64,000 nt of DNA from Stentor roeselii (lineage: Eukaryota; Ciliophora; Heterotrichea; Heterotrichida; Stentoridae): positions 1 through 64,000 of the forward strand of contig RSEH01000052.1 of assembly GCA_006503475.1 (NCBI GenBank). The letters are read 5' to 3'. This document shows, piece by piece, positions 10,454 to 20,102 of the stretch. How positions within the stretch are numbered: position 1 is the first letter of the stretch; each line of letters starts with the position of its first letter. The position numbers were made by a program, and so were the translations under genes. The notes below the pieces were generated by a model. It made no database searches. It was not told the DNA's origin and saw nothing but the letters and a program-made list of their open reading frames with translations.

Positions 10454-11302
10454 ATGAGCAAAATACAAAATATCTATAAACCTTCAACTCAAAATACTTT
10501 TTTAAGTACTGACTCCGACTCAGACTTAAACTCAACTGATTCAAGTCCTCCTCGATCTTGTAAATCGATTCCTATTCCCAAAGATAACAAATTATACGCA
10601 CAGGCAAAACGCGCTGAATACCAACACAAAAACCTGAAAAAAGCTGAAATTCTTTACAAAAAAGCAATCAAGTTCAATGATAGAAAACTTTCAGCTATCA
10701 AAGACTTGGCTTCTCTGATGAATCAACAAGGAAAAACCGAAGAAGCGATTATTTTGCTGAAAAATAATGAAAAATTCTTTAAATACGACCGGAGTCACTA
10801 TTTGAACCTCATTTCAACTCTAGAAAATCACTTGAATAAACAGGACAAGTTTTTAAAGAAATCGATTAAAATTTCTTTTTTGTCTACAAAAACAACTGAA
10901 GAGGATGTATTTAAATTATTCAACAGTCATTCAAGAATTCAAAGAGTTTTATTAGATACTGAAATATCTCAAGGGAGAATCAATCACTTTTGCATCATTC
11001 ACTTTAATAGTCAGTCTTCTGCTCGAAAAACTCTTGAAGGGTTTAAATTTTGGGATGTTTATATTGTACAGTGGGTCTCTGAATCTGGGAAGGTCCTCTG
11101 TGATGCCCATTATGCTAAACAAAAGATTGAAAGTCATCGATTGGCCACTCCAACATTTGAATACAAGATGTTTGATAAAGACTTGTCAGGATACATTTTC
11201 TGCCTTGCAATTGATGATGCATATTTAAGTGAAAGTTCTCTGAAAAGTACTGTATCAGAGGAAAGACTAATTGGAAAAGAATTATTGCAGTTAATAATCT
11301 AG
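10454..11302 (+). CDS. TPR and RRM-like protein
   Basis: 282 residues. After a Ser/Asp-rich N-terminus, residues about 50-125 form two TPR-type helix hairpins (YAQAKRAEYQHKNLKKAEILY, and LMNQQGKTEEAIILL). Residues about 140-210 look like a divergent RNA-recognition motif: SIKISFLSTKTTEEDVFKLF resembles RNP2 plus the first helix, and HFCIIHFNSQSSARKTLEGF resembles RNP1 plus the second helix. The combination suggests an RNA-binding adaptor. The aromatic residues of RNP1 are only partly kept, so RNA binding is uncertain. The start ATG follows CTTTTATA. Confidence 0.65.
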   Translation: MSKIQNIYKPSTQNTFLSTDSDSDLNSTDSSPPRSCKSIPIPKDNKLYAQAKRAEYQHKNLKKAEILYKKAIKFNDRKLSAIKDLASLMNQQGKTEEAIILLKNNEKFFKYDRSHYLNLISTLENHLNKQDKFLKKSIKISFLSTKTTEEDVFKLFNSHSRIQRVLLDTEISQGRINHFCIIHFNSQSSARKTLEGFKFWDVYIVQWVSESGKVLCDAHYAKQKIESHRLATPTFEYKMFDKDLSGYIFCLAIDDAYLSESSLKSTVSEERLIGKELLQLII

Positions 11303-11602
11303 TTGTAAATCGACTAAAATAAAAAAAATGTAGAACTTTCTTAATAAATTCTTTAGTGTCTATGATTTATAGAAGAAAAAATGTTAATTAGGAATCAGAG
11401 ATTTTCTAATTGTTTCATAAAAACTTCATTTTAATGATTACTCTAGACAATATTGTGAAATAACTAAACATTAAACAAGAAAACAAGAAAAAGTTGTGGA
11501 TTAATCTTGATAATTAAGATCCTGGCACCCTTGATATTAAGAATTAGACAAGGAATAATTTTGATTTAGTTTATTCATGATTCTTCTAAAACCCAGATAT
11601 AA
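11303..11602. other. 300-bp AT-rich spacer
   Basis: Spacer between two plus-strand genes. No reading frame, repeat or RNA gene was recognised. Confidence 0.5.
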
Positions 11603-12844
11603 ATGGATTATATTGAATTAGTTGATTCTGGGGATGAATACTTCGAGAAGCTCTGGGAAAAAATCGACAATTCAAAGATTTGCTGCTGGATTATCACCTA
11701 TCACATGAAAAAAAGCTTTATTTCTGATGAAACATTGAGACGTCTCATTAGAGCTGCAGAAAGAGGAGTTGATATTGTCCTTTTCGTAGATTGGTTAAAC
11801 TACTACCTAGACCACAACCTCGTTGCCAAGCTAAGAAAAGCAGGAGGAAAAGTGGAACATCTAAACACCATGGACTATGGCGATCGTTTTTTATCTTCAT
11901 TAGAAATTTTCACAAAGCACATATTTAAGAGACACCACGAGAAAGTGAGTTTAATCGACGACACAGTAATTATAGGTTCAGCTAACTTCGATATGGAATA
12001 CGGTGAAAAGCGTTACGGCAACAACCGATTCCGTGACTTGAACATATTCATAAAAGGCCGATGCATCACCCAAAGTCAAGAGCTTTTCATTTGCGTGGCC
12101 AATACATACGGCTTCAACCTGAAAATGCATAAAATCCCTGAAATCGAAAACGATGACTTAAACATCATAGTCTCTGAACCATTATACTACAGACATGAAA
12201 TTCAAGAGTTACTTTTAAAAAAAATCGAAGAAGCCAAATCTCGAATCATCATCGTCCAAGGTTATTTTTATCCCATTAAAAAAATGCAAAAAGCACTAAA
12301 AAGAGCTGCAAAGAGAGGAGTTGAAATTGAAGTGATCACTACTAAGGAAAGGGACCAACCTGTTTACAAGGATTTGACGAATGATAAACTTACGAAAAAA
12401 ATCTTACAGATGGGGGGAAAAGTATCTGAAATGGTTGATAGAATTTTACATACGAAAATGTATATCATTGATGATCACCTCATCCTTGGGTCTTTTAATC
12501 ATGATAAATGGAGCTGGTCCATGAATAGTGAAGTCGTTCTTTCATGTTCTATTAAAGAAATCACTGATCTTGGCTTTCAGATCAAAGAAAAGTACAAACT
12601 TGATACACAAGAAGTTAAATTGTCACTTACCAAAAAAGTGAAAAGTGTCTTTGCTGGGTTTTGGAAATGGTTTTTGAAGAACTCTGAGTATGTGATGAAT
12701 ACTAAAAAGGACTACAAGTACTTTATTTTGAATAGCTATGTGGATGACATAACAAACCCAATAGAAGAAAGACATGCCTTAAGAATGAAAAAAGTGGAAA
12801 AATACAAAATTAACACCTCGACTCTCAACATGCTTACCTTTTAA
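11603..12844 (+). CDS. Phospholipase D / cardiolipin synthase-like protein with two HKD motifs
   Basis: 413 residues. Two complete H-x-K-x4-D motifs are visible: H112-K114-D119 (HEKVSLIDD, followed by IIGSANFD) and H283-K285-D290 (HTKMYIIDD, followed by LILGSFNHD). Spacing of about 170 residues and the GS(A/F)N strand after each motif are those of the PLD superfamily, especially bacterial-type cardiolipin synthases and PLDc_2 proteins. The two motifs together form one active site that transfers phosphatidyl groups. No signal peptide or clear membrane helix is present at the N-terminus, so it may be a soluble phospholipase or nuclease-like member rather than a true cardiolipin synthase. The C-terminal ~70 residues are a lineage-specific basic extension. 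Confidence 0.85.
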   Translation: MDYIELVDSGDEYFEKLWEKIDNSKICCWIITYHMKKSFISDETLRRLIRAAERGVDIVLFVDWLNYYLDHNLVAKLRKAGGKVEHLNTMDYGDRFLSSLEIFTKHIFKRHHEKVSLIDDTVIIGSANFDMEYGEKRYGNNRFRDLNIFIKGRCITQSQELFICVANTYGFNLKMHKIPEIENDDLNIIVSEPLYYRHEIQELLLKKIEEAKSRIIIVQGYFYPIKKMQKALKRAAKRGVEIEVITTKERDQPVYKDLTNDKLTKKILQMGGKVSEMVDRILHTKMYIIDDHLILGSFNHDKWSWSMNSEVVLSCSIKEITDLGFQIKEKYKLDTQEVKLSLTKKVKSVFAGFWKWFLKNSEYVMNTKKDYKYFILNSYVDDITNPIEERHALRMKKVEKYKINTSTLNMLTF

Positions 12845-12886
12845 CTAACTAAATATATTAAATTAGGAGAACTTGGGTAAGAACTG

Positions 12887-13795
12887 CTAATCGTAGTCGA
12901 ATTCCTCTGTTCGGCTTATGAGATCTAAATAATACTGCTCTCTTAGCAAGTTACTATCTCTTAAAATCTTCAAAATTTCTTCTTCTTCCTGATAATTATT
13001 ATCTCTAAGCAGAAAAGCACACATGAACTTCTTGGTACTCTTCGTGATTCCATATAAAACTGAGTTAAAAATCGGGTAAAATATATAAAATATAAAATTT
13101 CCTGCAATAAATAAATTTTTCACAATATTCTTACTTTTGATTAGATAAGCAAGAACTAATAAAATACTCAAAAAAGCGATTAAAGAGTAGATCATGGGAT
13201 AAGCGATGAGATGTTTAGCGAAAATTCTTTTGCAACAACTTAACTGAGACTGAGACTCCAACTCGTTTTTCAAAGTTTTTCTGATTTTGATATAAAAAAA
13301 TAAGAGAATAACAAGAATGAAAGGAGAAGGTAAAAGAAAAAACATGTTTTCGATGTTCATTACTTCATGGTTTCCCTTTTTTTGAGAGAAAAAACAAACA
13401 AGGATGAATAAACAAACGATCAGTACCGCCAACAAGTTAGTGAACAACGAGAATTTCTTTAACCTGTTTTTCACTGAAAAGTCTTGTCTCACTACAATTG
13501 AAAATAAGCACCAGGCTATTGTCAATATCAGTAAAGTGTGAAGAAGCCGAGTAAAGAGCAGTAAAGACATGATTAAAACTGAATACCAAATAGGAAATGC
13601 AACCTCATCTACTCTCATTACGTAATAAAAAGCAAAAATGTTTACAATTTCCATTATAATGTCATAGAAGATTAACTGAGCTCGAAGATTTATCGAAATA
13701 TCTTTATTTTTCATTCTTGAAAGCAGTAAAAGAATAAAACTTGAAATAACAATGCTAAGCAAAATGAATATTTCACCTATTAGCAAAAGAATCAT
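12887..13795 (-). CDS. Seven-transmembrane receptor-like protein
   Basis: 302 residues with seven predicted membrane helices, starting with a long hydrophobic stretch after MILLLIGEIFILL and ending before a cytosolic tail rich in Asp/Glu. A basic patch after helix 7 (ITKSTKKFMCAFLL) and a short loop order resemble the cAMP-receptor-like GPCR at 28486-29325, though identity is low. Ligand and coupling cannot be inferred. The start MILLLIGEIF is the first ATG; the sense strand upstream is short and AT-rich. Confidence 0.65.
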   Translation of the reverse strand: MILLLIGEIFILLSIVISSFILLLLSRMKNKDISINLRAQLIFYDIIMEIVNIFAFYYVMRVDEVAFPIWYSVLIMSLLLFTRLLHTLLILTIAWCLFSIVVRQDFSVKNRLKKFSLFTNLLAVLIVCLFILVCFFSQKKGNHEVMNIENMFFLLPSPFILVILLFFYIKIRKTLKNELESQSQLSCCKRIFAKHLIAYPMIYSLIAFLSILLVLAYLIKSKNIVKNLFIAGNFIFYIFYPIFNSVLYGITKSTKKFMCAFLLRDNNYQEEEEILKILRDSNLLREQYYLDLISRTEEFDYD

Positions 13796-13867
13796 TTTTA
13801 TATTATTTAAATTACGCAGGCTTTTTAAGACTTGTACGATCTTTCCTCTGTGTGATTTTCCAGCAGG

Positions 13868-13947
13868 TCTTCAATATTATTACTTAATAATACAAAACCT
13901 TTCTCTTTTATTTAGTCAAAAGATCTTCAATATTATTACTTGATAAT
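13868..13947. repeat. Pair of 24-bp direct repeats 56 bp apart
   Basis: Copies at 13868-13891 and 13924-13947 share TCTTCAATATTATTACTT followed by A/G and ATAAT; 23 of 24 bases match. They lie between the start of the 7TM gene and tRNA-Leu. They could be a small duplication or a paired promoter element. Confidence 0.75.
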
Positions 13948-13996
13948 GGAAACCAGAATCTTGCATTTAGGCTCGAAAGATCAGGAAAAATTAGAT

Positions 13997-14040
13997 GGTT
14001 GTTTGGCCGAGTGGTCTAAGGCGGTAGCTTTAGGCGCTAT

Positions 14041-14071
<31 letters not shown>

Positions 14072-14076
14072 AGCCA
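13997..14076 (+). tRNA. tRNA-Leu (anticodon UAG)
   Basis: An 80-nt cloverleaf can be folded by hand. The acceptor GGTTGTT pairs with AGCAGCC (two G-U pairs). The D-arm is GCC...GGC with GAGTGGTCTAA. The anticodon stem GTAGC/GCTAT encloses TTTAGGC, giving anticodon TAG. A class II variable arm TCCGAAAGGGC and a T-arm GTGGG-TTCAAAT-CCCAC follow. The discriminator base is A and no CCA is encoded. There is no intron. The long variable arm and A73 are leucine identity features. Confidence 0.95.
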
Positions 14077-14081
14077 TTTTT
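14077..14081 (+). terminator. RNA polymerase III T-run terminator
   Basis: Five T residues follow the discriminator base of tRNA-Leu directly, the usual Pol III stop signal. Confidence 0.7.
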
Positions 14082-14173
14082 CTCATGATTTAAGTCTTAT
14101 CACAACATTGAATTCATTAGCCACAATAAAGGTTTAAACTAATTTCCAACAAATCAATTTTATAAAGCATTAA

Positions 14174-15010
14174 TCAAAGTTTATATATTAACTCGCATTC
14201 GTAGTTTATCCCAGCAAAGCAAAACTCTTGGTCTGTTATCTCCTCTTTATTAGACTCGCTTATTCTCAAAGTCTGAAGTGTATGAAAGAACTTGATAATA
14301 TCATTTATTAATGGAGTCATAAAGTATCTATCTTCTTCTTTTTTGAAACTACAGCATTGTCTCGAAATTTCTGGATTTGTTATCTTAAATTTATCTTGGT
14401 CATCCGAACGGCCAATAGTAAATTCATTTTCATTAGTTTTCCAAGACTCATCCACTTCTGGGCTTTCACTGAGATAAAATCCTTTAAACCTGATTTGAAT
14501 CTCATTACGATCTATTTTTTCAATAAAAAAATAATGAGAGCTAGAAATTCCAAAAATCTCACCAGTTTTAACTTCAACTTTTTCATTATTTCTCAGAATT
14601 TTCCCAAGTTTCGGATCAGAAACATTTGTTTCATAAGCGAAGACTTTCTGGTCTTCCATCAATGTGAAGAATTTTCTGGTTCCATAGTTGTATTCATGAG
14701 ACTTTGCCACGTTGGTGTAAAAAATCGTATTCTGTGACTTTTGCTTAATACTAAATCCTTTAACAACAGGAGGTTTCATTGCATTAGAAAGAATTTCTTC
14801 AAGGTCTCGATATTCATTCGCAGTTTCAAAAGCATTTATCACAGCTTCTCTCTTAAACTCAAGTAAAGACCCTTTAACTTTCCTCAATAGATCATTATTC
14901 ACAGCTTCCTTCCACAAATACTTCAGATACTCCAAAGGCAACAGTTGGTGAACAGTATACTCAACAAGTGCCATGATCTTTTCCTCTCTATTTTCTATAT
15001 TTTCTTCCAT
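14174..15010 (-). CDS. FHA-domain protein
   Basis: 278 residues. The C-terminal third carries an FHA-like core: NEFTIGRSDDQDKFKI, then NPEISRQCCSFKKEEDRYFM, matching the G-R-S and S-R-x-H/C-x-x-F pattern of phosphothreonine-binding FHA domains. The usual His after S-R is replaced by Cys. The N-terminal ~90 residues are helical and the middle beta-rich. The phospho-partner is unknown. It is divergently paired with the CHMP7-like gene, 51 bp between the two ATGs. Confidence 0.68.
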   Translation of the reverse strand: MEENIENREEKIMALVEYTVHQLLPLEYLKYLWKEAVNNDLLRKVKGSLLEFKREAVINAFETANEYRDLEEILSNAMKPPVVKGFSIKQKSQNTIFYTNVAKSHEYNYGTRKFFTLMEDQKVFAYETNVSDPKLGKILRNNEKVEVKTGEIFGISSSHYFFIEKIDRNEIQIRFKGFYLSESPEVDESWKTNENEFTIGRSDDQDKFKITNPEISRQCCSFKKEEDRYFMTPLINDIIKFFHTLQTLRISESNKEEITDQEFCFAGINYECELIYKL

Positions 15011-15061
15011 TTTATTATCTTCACATCTTCATTCTATTCCTAATTCAAACACCCCATAAAT
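15011..15061. promoter_or_regulatory. 51-bp divergent intergenic promoter region
   Basis: The two start codons of the FHA gene (minus) and the CHMP7-like gene (plus) are 51 bp apart, so both promoters and 5' leaders must fit here. CCATAAAT precedes the plus ATG and AATAAAATGG is at the minus start. Confidence 0.5.
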
Positions 15062-16246
15062 ATGAAACAAGCTGCAGAAGTCCTTCAGTCTTTCCCCGAA
15101 TGGCAAAACGACTGGCAAAGTCACGCTCTTTTTTGCGCTTACGACCAAGACTCAAGTGAAGAGTTCGTCCTTTCCTTCTGGAAACGAGCCGTTCACAGGC
15201 TCTTCCAAGAGTCAATCGCAGGTCTCAGCATCGACTTCGAAGAACTCAAAAGAATGACTCATCGAAATGGAAGATACCCGACAGGTCTTCATGATATTCT
15301 TGCTGAACTCGTCAAAAGAAATGAATTCACAGTTCCTGAAAAAGTGCAGAACTGTCTACAAGACAAGCAAAATTCACAGTATTGGACCTATTGGCTTAAA
15401 AAAAATATCGTTGGAGTCACTCAAGTTGAATTCAACGTCAAAAGGCTTGTTGATCCTTTAAAACTCAACCTTTTCGCTGAAAAACTTCAAAATTTTTCAA
15501 GAGAAAATGAAAGAAATGTGTTTACTTTAGATGAACTTGCAAAATATTTAAAAGTTAATGATCAGGATTTACAGATTTTAATTGATTTCATGAAAATTGA
15601 GGAAAAAGCTATTCAGTTTTCAGAAGATCAGGGAAAAAATCGCGTTGATTTCGTGAAAATTCAAGTTGAAGGTGCTAAGCTTTCGCTGAAACCTGAGGAT
15701 TCAGCGATTATTCAACTCAACTTGACAATGAACGATATTGACCGAAAAGTAAAGGAGTTAAATGAAAATGCTGAAGAAGTTCACAGTAAGATCATGGCTG
15801 AGTTGAAGATGCAAAACAGGAATAATGCTAAATTTTTACTGATGAGGAAAAAAATGATTTTGAAGAAAGTGGAAGACTTGCTTGGGTCGAGGATCAGTAT
15901 TGAACAGCAGCTTCTTTCTATTAAAAACAGTGTCACTAATAAGGAAATAGTCAATGCTTTGAAGAGTTCTAATCAAATACTAAAAAATATCATGCCGGAT
16001 ATTGATGAAGTCAATCAAGTCCTTGACTCTGCAAAGGAAAATATTGAAATTTTAAATGAAGTCAGTTTTGGACTAGCTGGAAAAGACCAGGAAGATGAAC
16101 TACTGGATCAGTTTGAAGCATTGGGAATTGAAGAAGCTCCTAAAGTCCCTGAATATAAGATTCAGGAAAAGATGAAAAAACCTGATCAAATTGATTTAGA
16201 GAAGGAATTTGATGAGTTGGAAGTAGGAAATATTTTGGTAAATTAA
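15062..16246 (+). CDS. CHMP7: CHMP7-like ESCRT-III protein
   Basis: 394 residues. The N-terminal ~200 residues resemble the tandem winged-helix (ESCRT-II-like) region of CHMP7: FPEWQNDWQSHALFCAYDQD, a W-rich segment, then HGIxLDELAKYLKV-type helices. Residues about 220-380 form a Snf7-type helical bundle with a basic first helix (LLMRKKMILKKVEDLLGSRI) and an acidic C-terminal part. This order is characteristic of CHMP7. CHMP7 recruits ESCRT-III for membrane sealing, notably at the nuclear envelope, which is relevant for a giant macronucleus. The start ATG follows CCATAAAT. Confidence 0.85.
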   Translation: MKQAAEVLQSFPEWQNDWQSHALFCAYDQDSSEEFVLSFWKRAVHRLFQESIAGLSIDFEELKRMTHRNGRYPTGLHDILAELVKRNEFTVPEKVQNCLQDKQNSQYWTYWLKKNIVGVTQVEFNVKRLVDPLKLNLFAEKLQNFSRENERNVFTLDELAKYLKVNDQDLQILIDFMKIEEKAIQFSEDQGKNRVDFVKIQVEGAKLSLKPEDSAIIQLNLTMNDIDRKVKELNENAEEVHSKIMAELKMQNRNNAKFLLMRKKMILKKVEDLLGSRISIEQQLLSIKNSVTNKEIVNALKSSNQILKNIMPDIDEVNQVLDSAKENIEILNEVSFGLAGKDQEDELLDQFEALGIEEAPKVPEYKIQEKMKKPDQIDLEKEFDELEVGNILVN

Positions 16247-16489
16247 TAAATATAATCGCGAAATAAGTTGTTGGAAATTATTTTGGGGTTTTATTGATTT
16301 TTCATTGATATTCAGTTAAAGATATGAATTCTTTGATTTCTTTAAAGATTTTAAATTAGATATTAAATATTTTCACTTAGAGATAGCTGAAAGAATAGAA
16401 AATAATTAGATTATAATGAATCTTAAACTATTCTAAACTAAAGCAATACTAAAACTTCAATTGTTTACTTGATTATGACCTATAAATAT

Positions 16490-17020
16490 ATGTCTGACCA
16501 TCCATTCGCACCAGCGCCGGCATCTAAAGAGCCTTACCTGGGGATCTCTTACTATTCCTTCCAAGAGTGGGTGCCTCTGATTGACCAGGAAAAGTTAACC
16601 CGTTGGGAGATATTGAGGCTGAAGCTAATGCACGAGAGATACGCAGTAGGTCGAACCTTTCTTCAAATCCCAATAATGGCTCTGTCTTACTTCGCAGGAA
16701 CAATCGTGATGGGTCCTCCCCTACGAAGACGCGACGCGGGTTTCAGAGACACTTTCGTATTTGCAACTTTCTTCTACGTGCTGTTCCATCATTGGGTTGA
16801 CCAGATCAGAGCGAAAGACAGATTCCTAGACGAGCTCTTCACCCAGCCCGACCCTGACGGACATTACCTTCGTCAAATGACTAAAGACCACTACCCAGAG
16901 CTCTGGGAAGACCTACGAGAGCAGCTTATCGCAAAAGGTGTCCAATTCAAGGAGCCAGCCGAGAGTCGTTGGGACGGGCAGCCCGTCGATTTTAACCTGC
17001 TCTTCCAAAGAAAGTCTTAG
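16490..17020 (+). CDS. Small two-helix membrane protein, probably organellar
   Basis: 176 residues from the ATG of MSDHPFAPAP, which follows TATAAATAT. An upstream in-frame ATG at 16475 is possible but lies in AT-rich leader-like sequence. Two hydrophobic segments are present (about residues 57-76, with IPIMALSYFAGTIVMG, and 88-103, with TFVFATFFYVLFHHW). Basic residues (LRRRD) sit between them, and the C-terminal part is soluble and Trp/Asp/Glu-rich. GC is much higher than the flanks, as in highly expressed genes here. Size and layout recall lineage-specific mitochondrial inner-membrane subunits of ciliates, but no homologue was recognised. Confidence 0.65.
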   Translation: MSDHPFAPAPASKEPYLGISYYSFQEWVPLIDQEKLTRWEILRLKLMHERYAVGRTFLQIPIMALSYFAGTIVMGPPLRRRDAGFRDTFVFATFFYVLFHHWVDQIRAKDRFLDELFTQPDPDGHYLRQMTKDHYPELWEDLREQLIAKGVQFKEPAESRWDGQPVDFNLLFQRKS

Positions 17021-17069
17021 TTAGTTAGAAGCGATTAACACCCAAAAAAATCATGAACTTAATACATTG

Positions 17070-18536
17070 CTAGCTAATCGACAACGGCTTCACTCTTCGG
17101 GCGATCTCAGCCTGAACATCTTCCGCTTCATACTCAACATACTCGAAACTATTGTCTTTCACCACATTTCCTTTTTCCCTTCTAAGAATAGCAAGATAAG
17201 TCAAGACAGCGAAAACCAGACTCAACAAACTAAAAGACAAGCAAAATCGAAAACCAACAGTCAATGCTTTTTCCCTGCCTTCCACACGGTCCATGATAAG
17301 TGCTGAGAGGACTGGTGCTAAGAAGAATCCAGCCAAGTTATAAACAAGTTGAGAAACTGCAGAAGAGGAACTTTGGAACTCTTTCGGCATGGTGTTCACA
17401 ATGATCCCAGTCGCTGAAGGCACGACACAAGCTCCAAAAAACAGAAGAAACCAAAGCAAGAATATTTCCAGTACAATATGAGTGACATACCCAGAAGGAA
17501 CCGCAGCGAAAAAGGCCATCACTCCGAATCCAATGCAGATTTTCATGGCAGTCTGAAGATTTTTACCCTTGTACCCTCCATAATAGTCAGAAACATACCC
17601 GCCAGTCAGAACTCCAAGAATCGGTGCAGTTGTCGAGATAAGGACAAAGCCGATGATCACTGTTCCTCTAGGTGCATCAAGAACATGTCGCATGTAAAGA
17701 GTGACCCAATACTGAATCCCGCTCACAACGAAAAACAAGCAGCAAAGAGCAAGGGTAAGAAAAACAAAGACCAAGTTCTGAACAAGCATCTTCATCTGTC
17801 CACAGAATCCAGGAAGACTGGTCAAGCTTATCGAGTCCATTCTGATCTCCTCGCCTCGAGGCGAGGTCTCTCCTGAAGCAACAAGTCGATCAGGGTCAAG
17901 AACGTCGATTTCTTCACTTTCACTGAGATAAAGCGAGAGAATGAAAGGAAATTCTAAAAAAGCCTGAAGTTGAATCGCGAGTCGCCAGTTGATAAAAGTA
18001 GAGTCTATTGTGTTCAGCCCACTGGCAACGCTGTACCCGAAAACCACGCCTAAAGGCACTGCGCACTGAAGAATTCCCATCCATTGAGTGCACCTCGCGC
18101 TTGGGGCGAACTCGTTGGTCCAGACCGGCGCGTAGATCACGCAAAAGGCTTGAGTGAAGCCCATGCCGAACCGGCTGAGGTACATGGGAAGAGGCTTTTG
18201 GCAGAATGAAAACATCAGGCAAAAAAGACTGTTTAACATCAGATTCAATATCAGGACTTTTCTGGCAGAGAAGTGTTGGAATATTATTGATACTATCAGA
18301 GAGGATGTGCAGAGACCGATGTATACAAGAGAACCTATCGCTGCTTGCTCTTGGAATGAAAGACTTAGACCTTGCTCTAGATGGTAAAGAGATGCTGGAA
18401 TCACACCTGTGTCGTAGTTTAATAGAACGTTAATACCCACCATTGTTAGAAAGACTTGGGTCTTACCTGATTGCTTTTGAGGTCGCTCTTCTTGTAAGTT
18501 TCCTTCTGAAGGGATATAGTCTTCTTGCCTTTCCAT
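17070..18536 (-). CDS. Major facilitator superfamily transporter, Spinster-like
   Basis: 488 residues with twelve predicted helices in two six-helix halves split by an acidic loop (about residues 206-230). The first helix has NYDTGVIPASLYHL, and the helix 2-3 loop and helix 4 have RFGMGFTQAFCVIYAPVW, like Spinster/SLC63 MFS carriers. The loop ending in GGYVSDYYGG is the corresponding motif of the second half. Spinster proteins export lysolipids or sphingolipids; the substrate here is unproven. Start is MERQEDY, with GAATAAATGG at the ATG. GC is high relative to the flanks. No intron was detected. Confidence 0.85.
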   Translation of the reverse strand: MERQEDYIPSEGNLQEERPQKQSGKTQVFLTMVGINVLLNYDTGVIPASLYHLEQGLSLSFQEQAAIGSLVYIGLCTSSLIVSIIFQHFSARKVLILNLMLNSLFCLMFSFCQKPLPMYLSRFGMGFTQAFCVIYAPVWTNEFAPSARCTQWMGILQCAVPLGVVFGYSVASGLNTIDSTFINWRLAIQLQAFLEFPFILSLYLSESEEIDVLDPDRLVASGETSPRGEEIRMDSISLTSLPGFCGQMKMLVQNLVFVFLTLALCCLFFVVSGIQYWVTLYMRHVLDAPRGTVIIGFVLISTTAPILGVLTGGYVSDYYGGYKGKNLQTAMKICIGFGVMAFFAAVPSGYVTHIVLEIFLLWFLLFFGACVVPSATGIIVNTMPKEFQSSSSAVSQLVYNLAGFFLAPVLSALIMDRVEGREKALTVGFRFCLSFSLLSLVFAVLTYLAILRREKGNVVKDNSFEYVEYEAEDVQAEIARRVKPLSIS

Positions 18537-18816
18537 TTATTCCTAGTTTAAAAGATTCTCAAGGAAAATTTTAGAAGGAAAGTTTTTGAATGAAAAAAAT
18601 TCTATTGAGAAAAAAACTTGTTTTTAATAAAAAGTAAAAATTTCTCCCGCGCTGATAAATTTTAGTGAATTAAGAAAGAAACATTAGAAAATTCAAAGAC
18701 TTAAAGCGATGGGTATATTTTAATGGATAATCCACAGCGAAAACTCAGAAGTTTATAAAATATTTGAGTTGATTTAATGCCAGTGAACCCATCTTCATAC
18801 CTTGAACCTAATAAAA

Positions 18817-19560
18817 ATGAAAGACCCTAACCGAGGTCGAATTGCTGACCCCGCCTCAGACGACTCTCCAAAGCACTCTAATCTTCAATTGACCCCAGTG
18901 GCATCGCCATTCTCCAAATCAATAGTGAATCTTTTATCCCCTATTCAGCAATTCCAGTCTCCACCCTTATTCCAAAAGTCCTCCCTTCTCAGTCCTCTGA
19001 ACCCTTGCGAGTCTCTAAACCAAATGTCTCCACTTCTCAAAGACAAGCCTCAAAAGTTCATTCAAAGACTTGACTTTTCTTCAATCAAATCAAATGCAAC
19101 CTTCAACCTGAATTCGATAACAGCAAAATTTTCTATTTCAACTGAAAAAGAAGTTTCTCCAGTCCAACTAAAGCAAAAAAGAACACGAAAAGACCCAAAT
19201 GAAGCGAAAATTTGCTGCAACTGTTCAAAGTCCAAATGTTTGAAGCTCTACTGCGACTGTTTCCGCGCTGGGGTGTATTGCGAAGGGTGTAACTGCAAAG
19301 ACTGCCTTAACACCCAGGGCTACGAGGGTGTTAGAAGAGATGCAGTAGCAGCCACACTTGACAGAAACCCTTCCGCATTTAAGCCGAAGGTAAAAGTCGT
19401 TAATCTCAAAGGAGAAGCGACGACAATGCACCAGAAAGGCTGCAACTGCTCGAAAAGCGGGTGTTTGAAGAAGTACTGTGAATGTTTTTCCAGCGGAATC
19501 AGCTGCTCTGAGGCCTGTCGTTGTTCTGGGTGCAAGAACATGGAAAAGGGATTTGATTAA
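18817..19560 (+). CDS. Tesmin/TSO1-like CXC (CRC) domain protein, LIN54 family
   Basis: 247 residues from MKDPNRG; the ATG is preceded by CCTAATAAAA. The N-terminal ~115 residues are Ser/Pro-rich disorder with several S-P/P-x-S repeats. Two cysteine-rich CXC motifs follow: [16 protein letters not shown]... and, after a short linker with a conserved R-N-P ([10 protein letters not shown]), [16 protein letters not shown].... Each motif binds zinc and the pair reads CHR-type promoter sites in LIN54/MuvB complexes that control cell-cycle genes. The paired motifs and the RNPxAFxPK linker make the assignment strong. Confidence 0.92.
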   Translation: MKDPNRGRIADPASDDSPKHSNLQLTPVASPFSKSIVNLLSPIQQFQSPPLFQKSSLLSPLNPCESLNQMSPLLKDKPQKFIQRLDFSSIKSNATFNLNSITAKFSISTEKEVSPVQLKQKRTRKDPNEAKICCNCSKSKCLKLYCDCFRAGVYCEGCNCKDCLNTQGYEGVRRDAVAATLDRNPSAFKPKVKVVNLKGEATTMHQKGCNCSKSGCLKKYCECFSSGISCSEACRCSGCKNMEKGFD

Positions 19561-19592
19561 TATATTTTTCTAGACTGTCGTTCAACTATTAT

Positions 19593-20102
19593 CTAAAACT
19601 TCAAAGCGTGAGGAAACATCCCGTTTCTCAACTTGAACTTTGTCTTCAGGTACTTCTTGACAAGCACGTCTTTCAGGTTCGTCAGGACTCCTGCGTCAAC
19701 TTGGCTTTGGACGACTTTTTTAGCTTCAGAAAATGATTTCTTTTCTTTTTTCACGGTGAAAAACGCCTCTTCTGACTTGTTCACCTTTACTTTTTCCTTT
19801 GCGAAGTAGGTGTCGAGAATGCTTGAAAAGTCACTTTTGGAGATGTCTACTTTCGTTGAGGTGGGAATCGTGTATGACTGAGGGATTCTCTTTAAGGGGA
19901 CTCCGTTGAGTTTGTAGGGGCCGGTCACTAAAAGAAGACCACTTTCCAGCTGCTTCAGGAAGACGACTCTCTTGCCTTGATGCTTGCCAGCGAGAAGAAT
20001 AAGAACCTGTCCAGGAGTGATTGAACCTTTCAATGGAGTTACTGGCTTAGGACCTTTTTTCTTGGGTGCCTGAACGTCCTCTGTTGGGTACCACTTCACC
20101 AT
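19593..20102 (-). CDS. RPL6: Large ribosomal subunit protein eL6
   Basis: 169 residues, shorter than human eL6 because the basic N-terminal extension is missing. The conserved core is clear: SITPGQVLILLAGKHQGKRV, VFLKQLESGLLLVTGPYKLN, GVPLKRIPQSYTIPTSTKVD. eL6 is a component of the cytosolic 60S subunit that contacts 28S rRNA expansion segments. The start MVKWYPTED follows AATAATAAATGG context. GC is high, as expected for ribosomal genes. Confidence 0.95.
   Translation of the reverse strand: MVKWYPTEDVQAPKKKGPKPVTPLKGSITPGQVLILLAGKHQGKRVVFLKQLESGLLLVTGPYKLNGVPLKRIPQSYTIPTSTKVDISKSDFSSILDTYFAKEKVKVNKSEEAFFTVKKEKKSFSEAKKVVQSQVDAGVLTNLKDVLVKKYLKTKFKLRNGMFPHALKF

Noticed and set aside
13940-14137. 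65-residue open frame over the tRNA
   Set aside because: The frame is created by tRNA-Leu sequence; no protein features.
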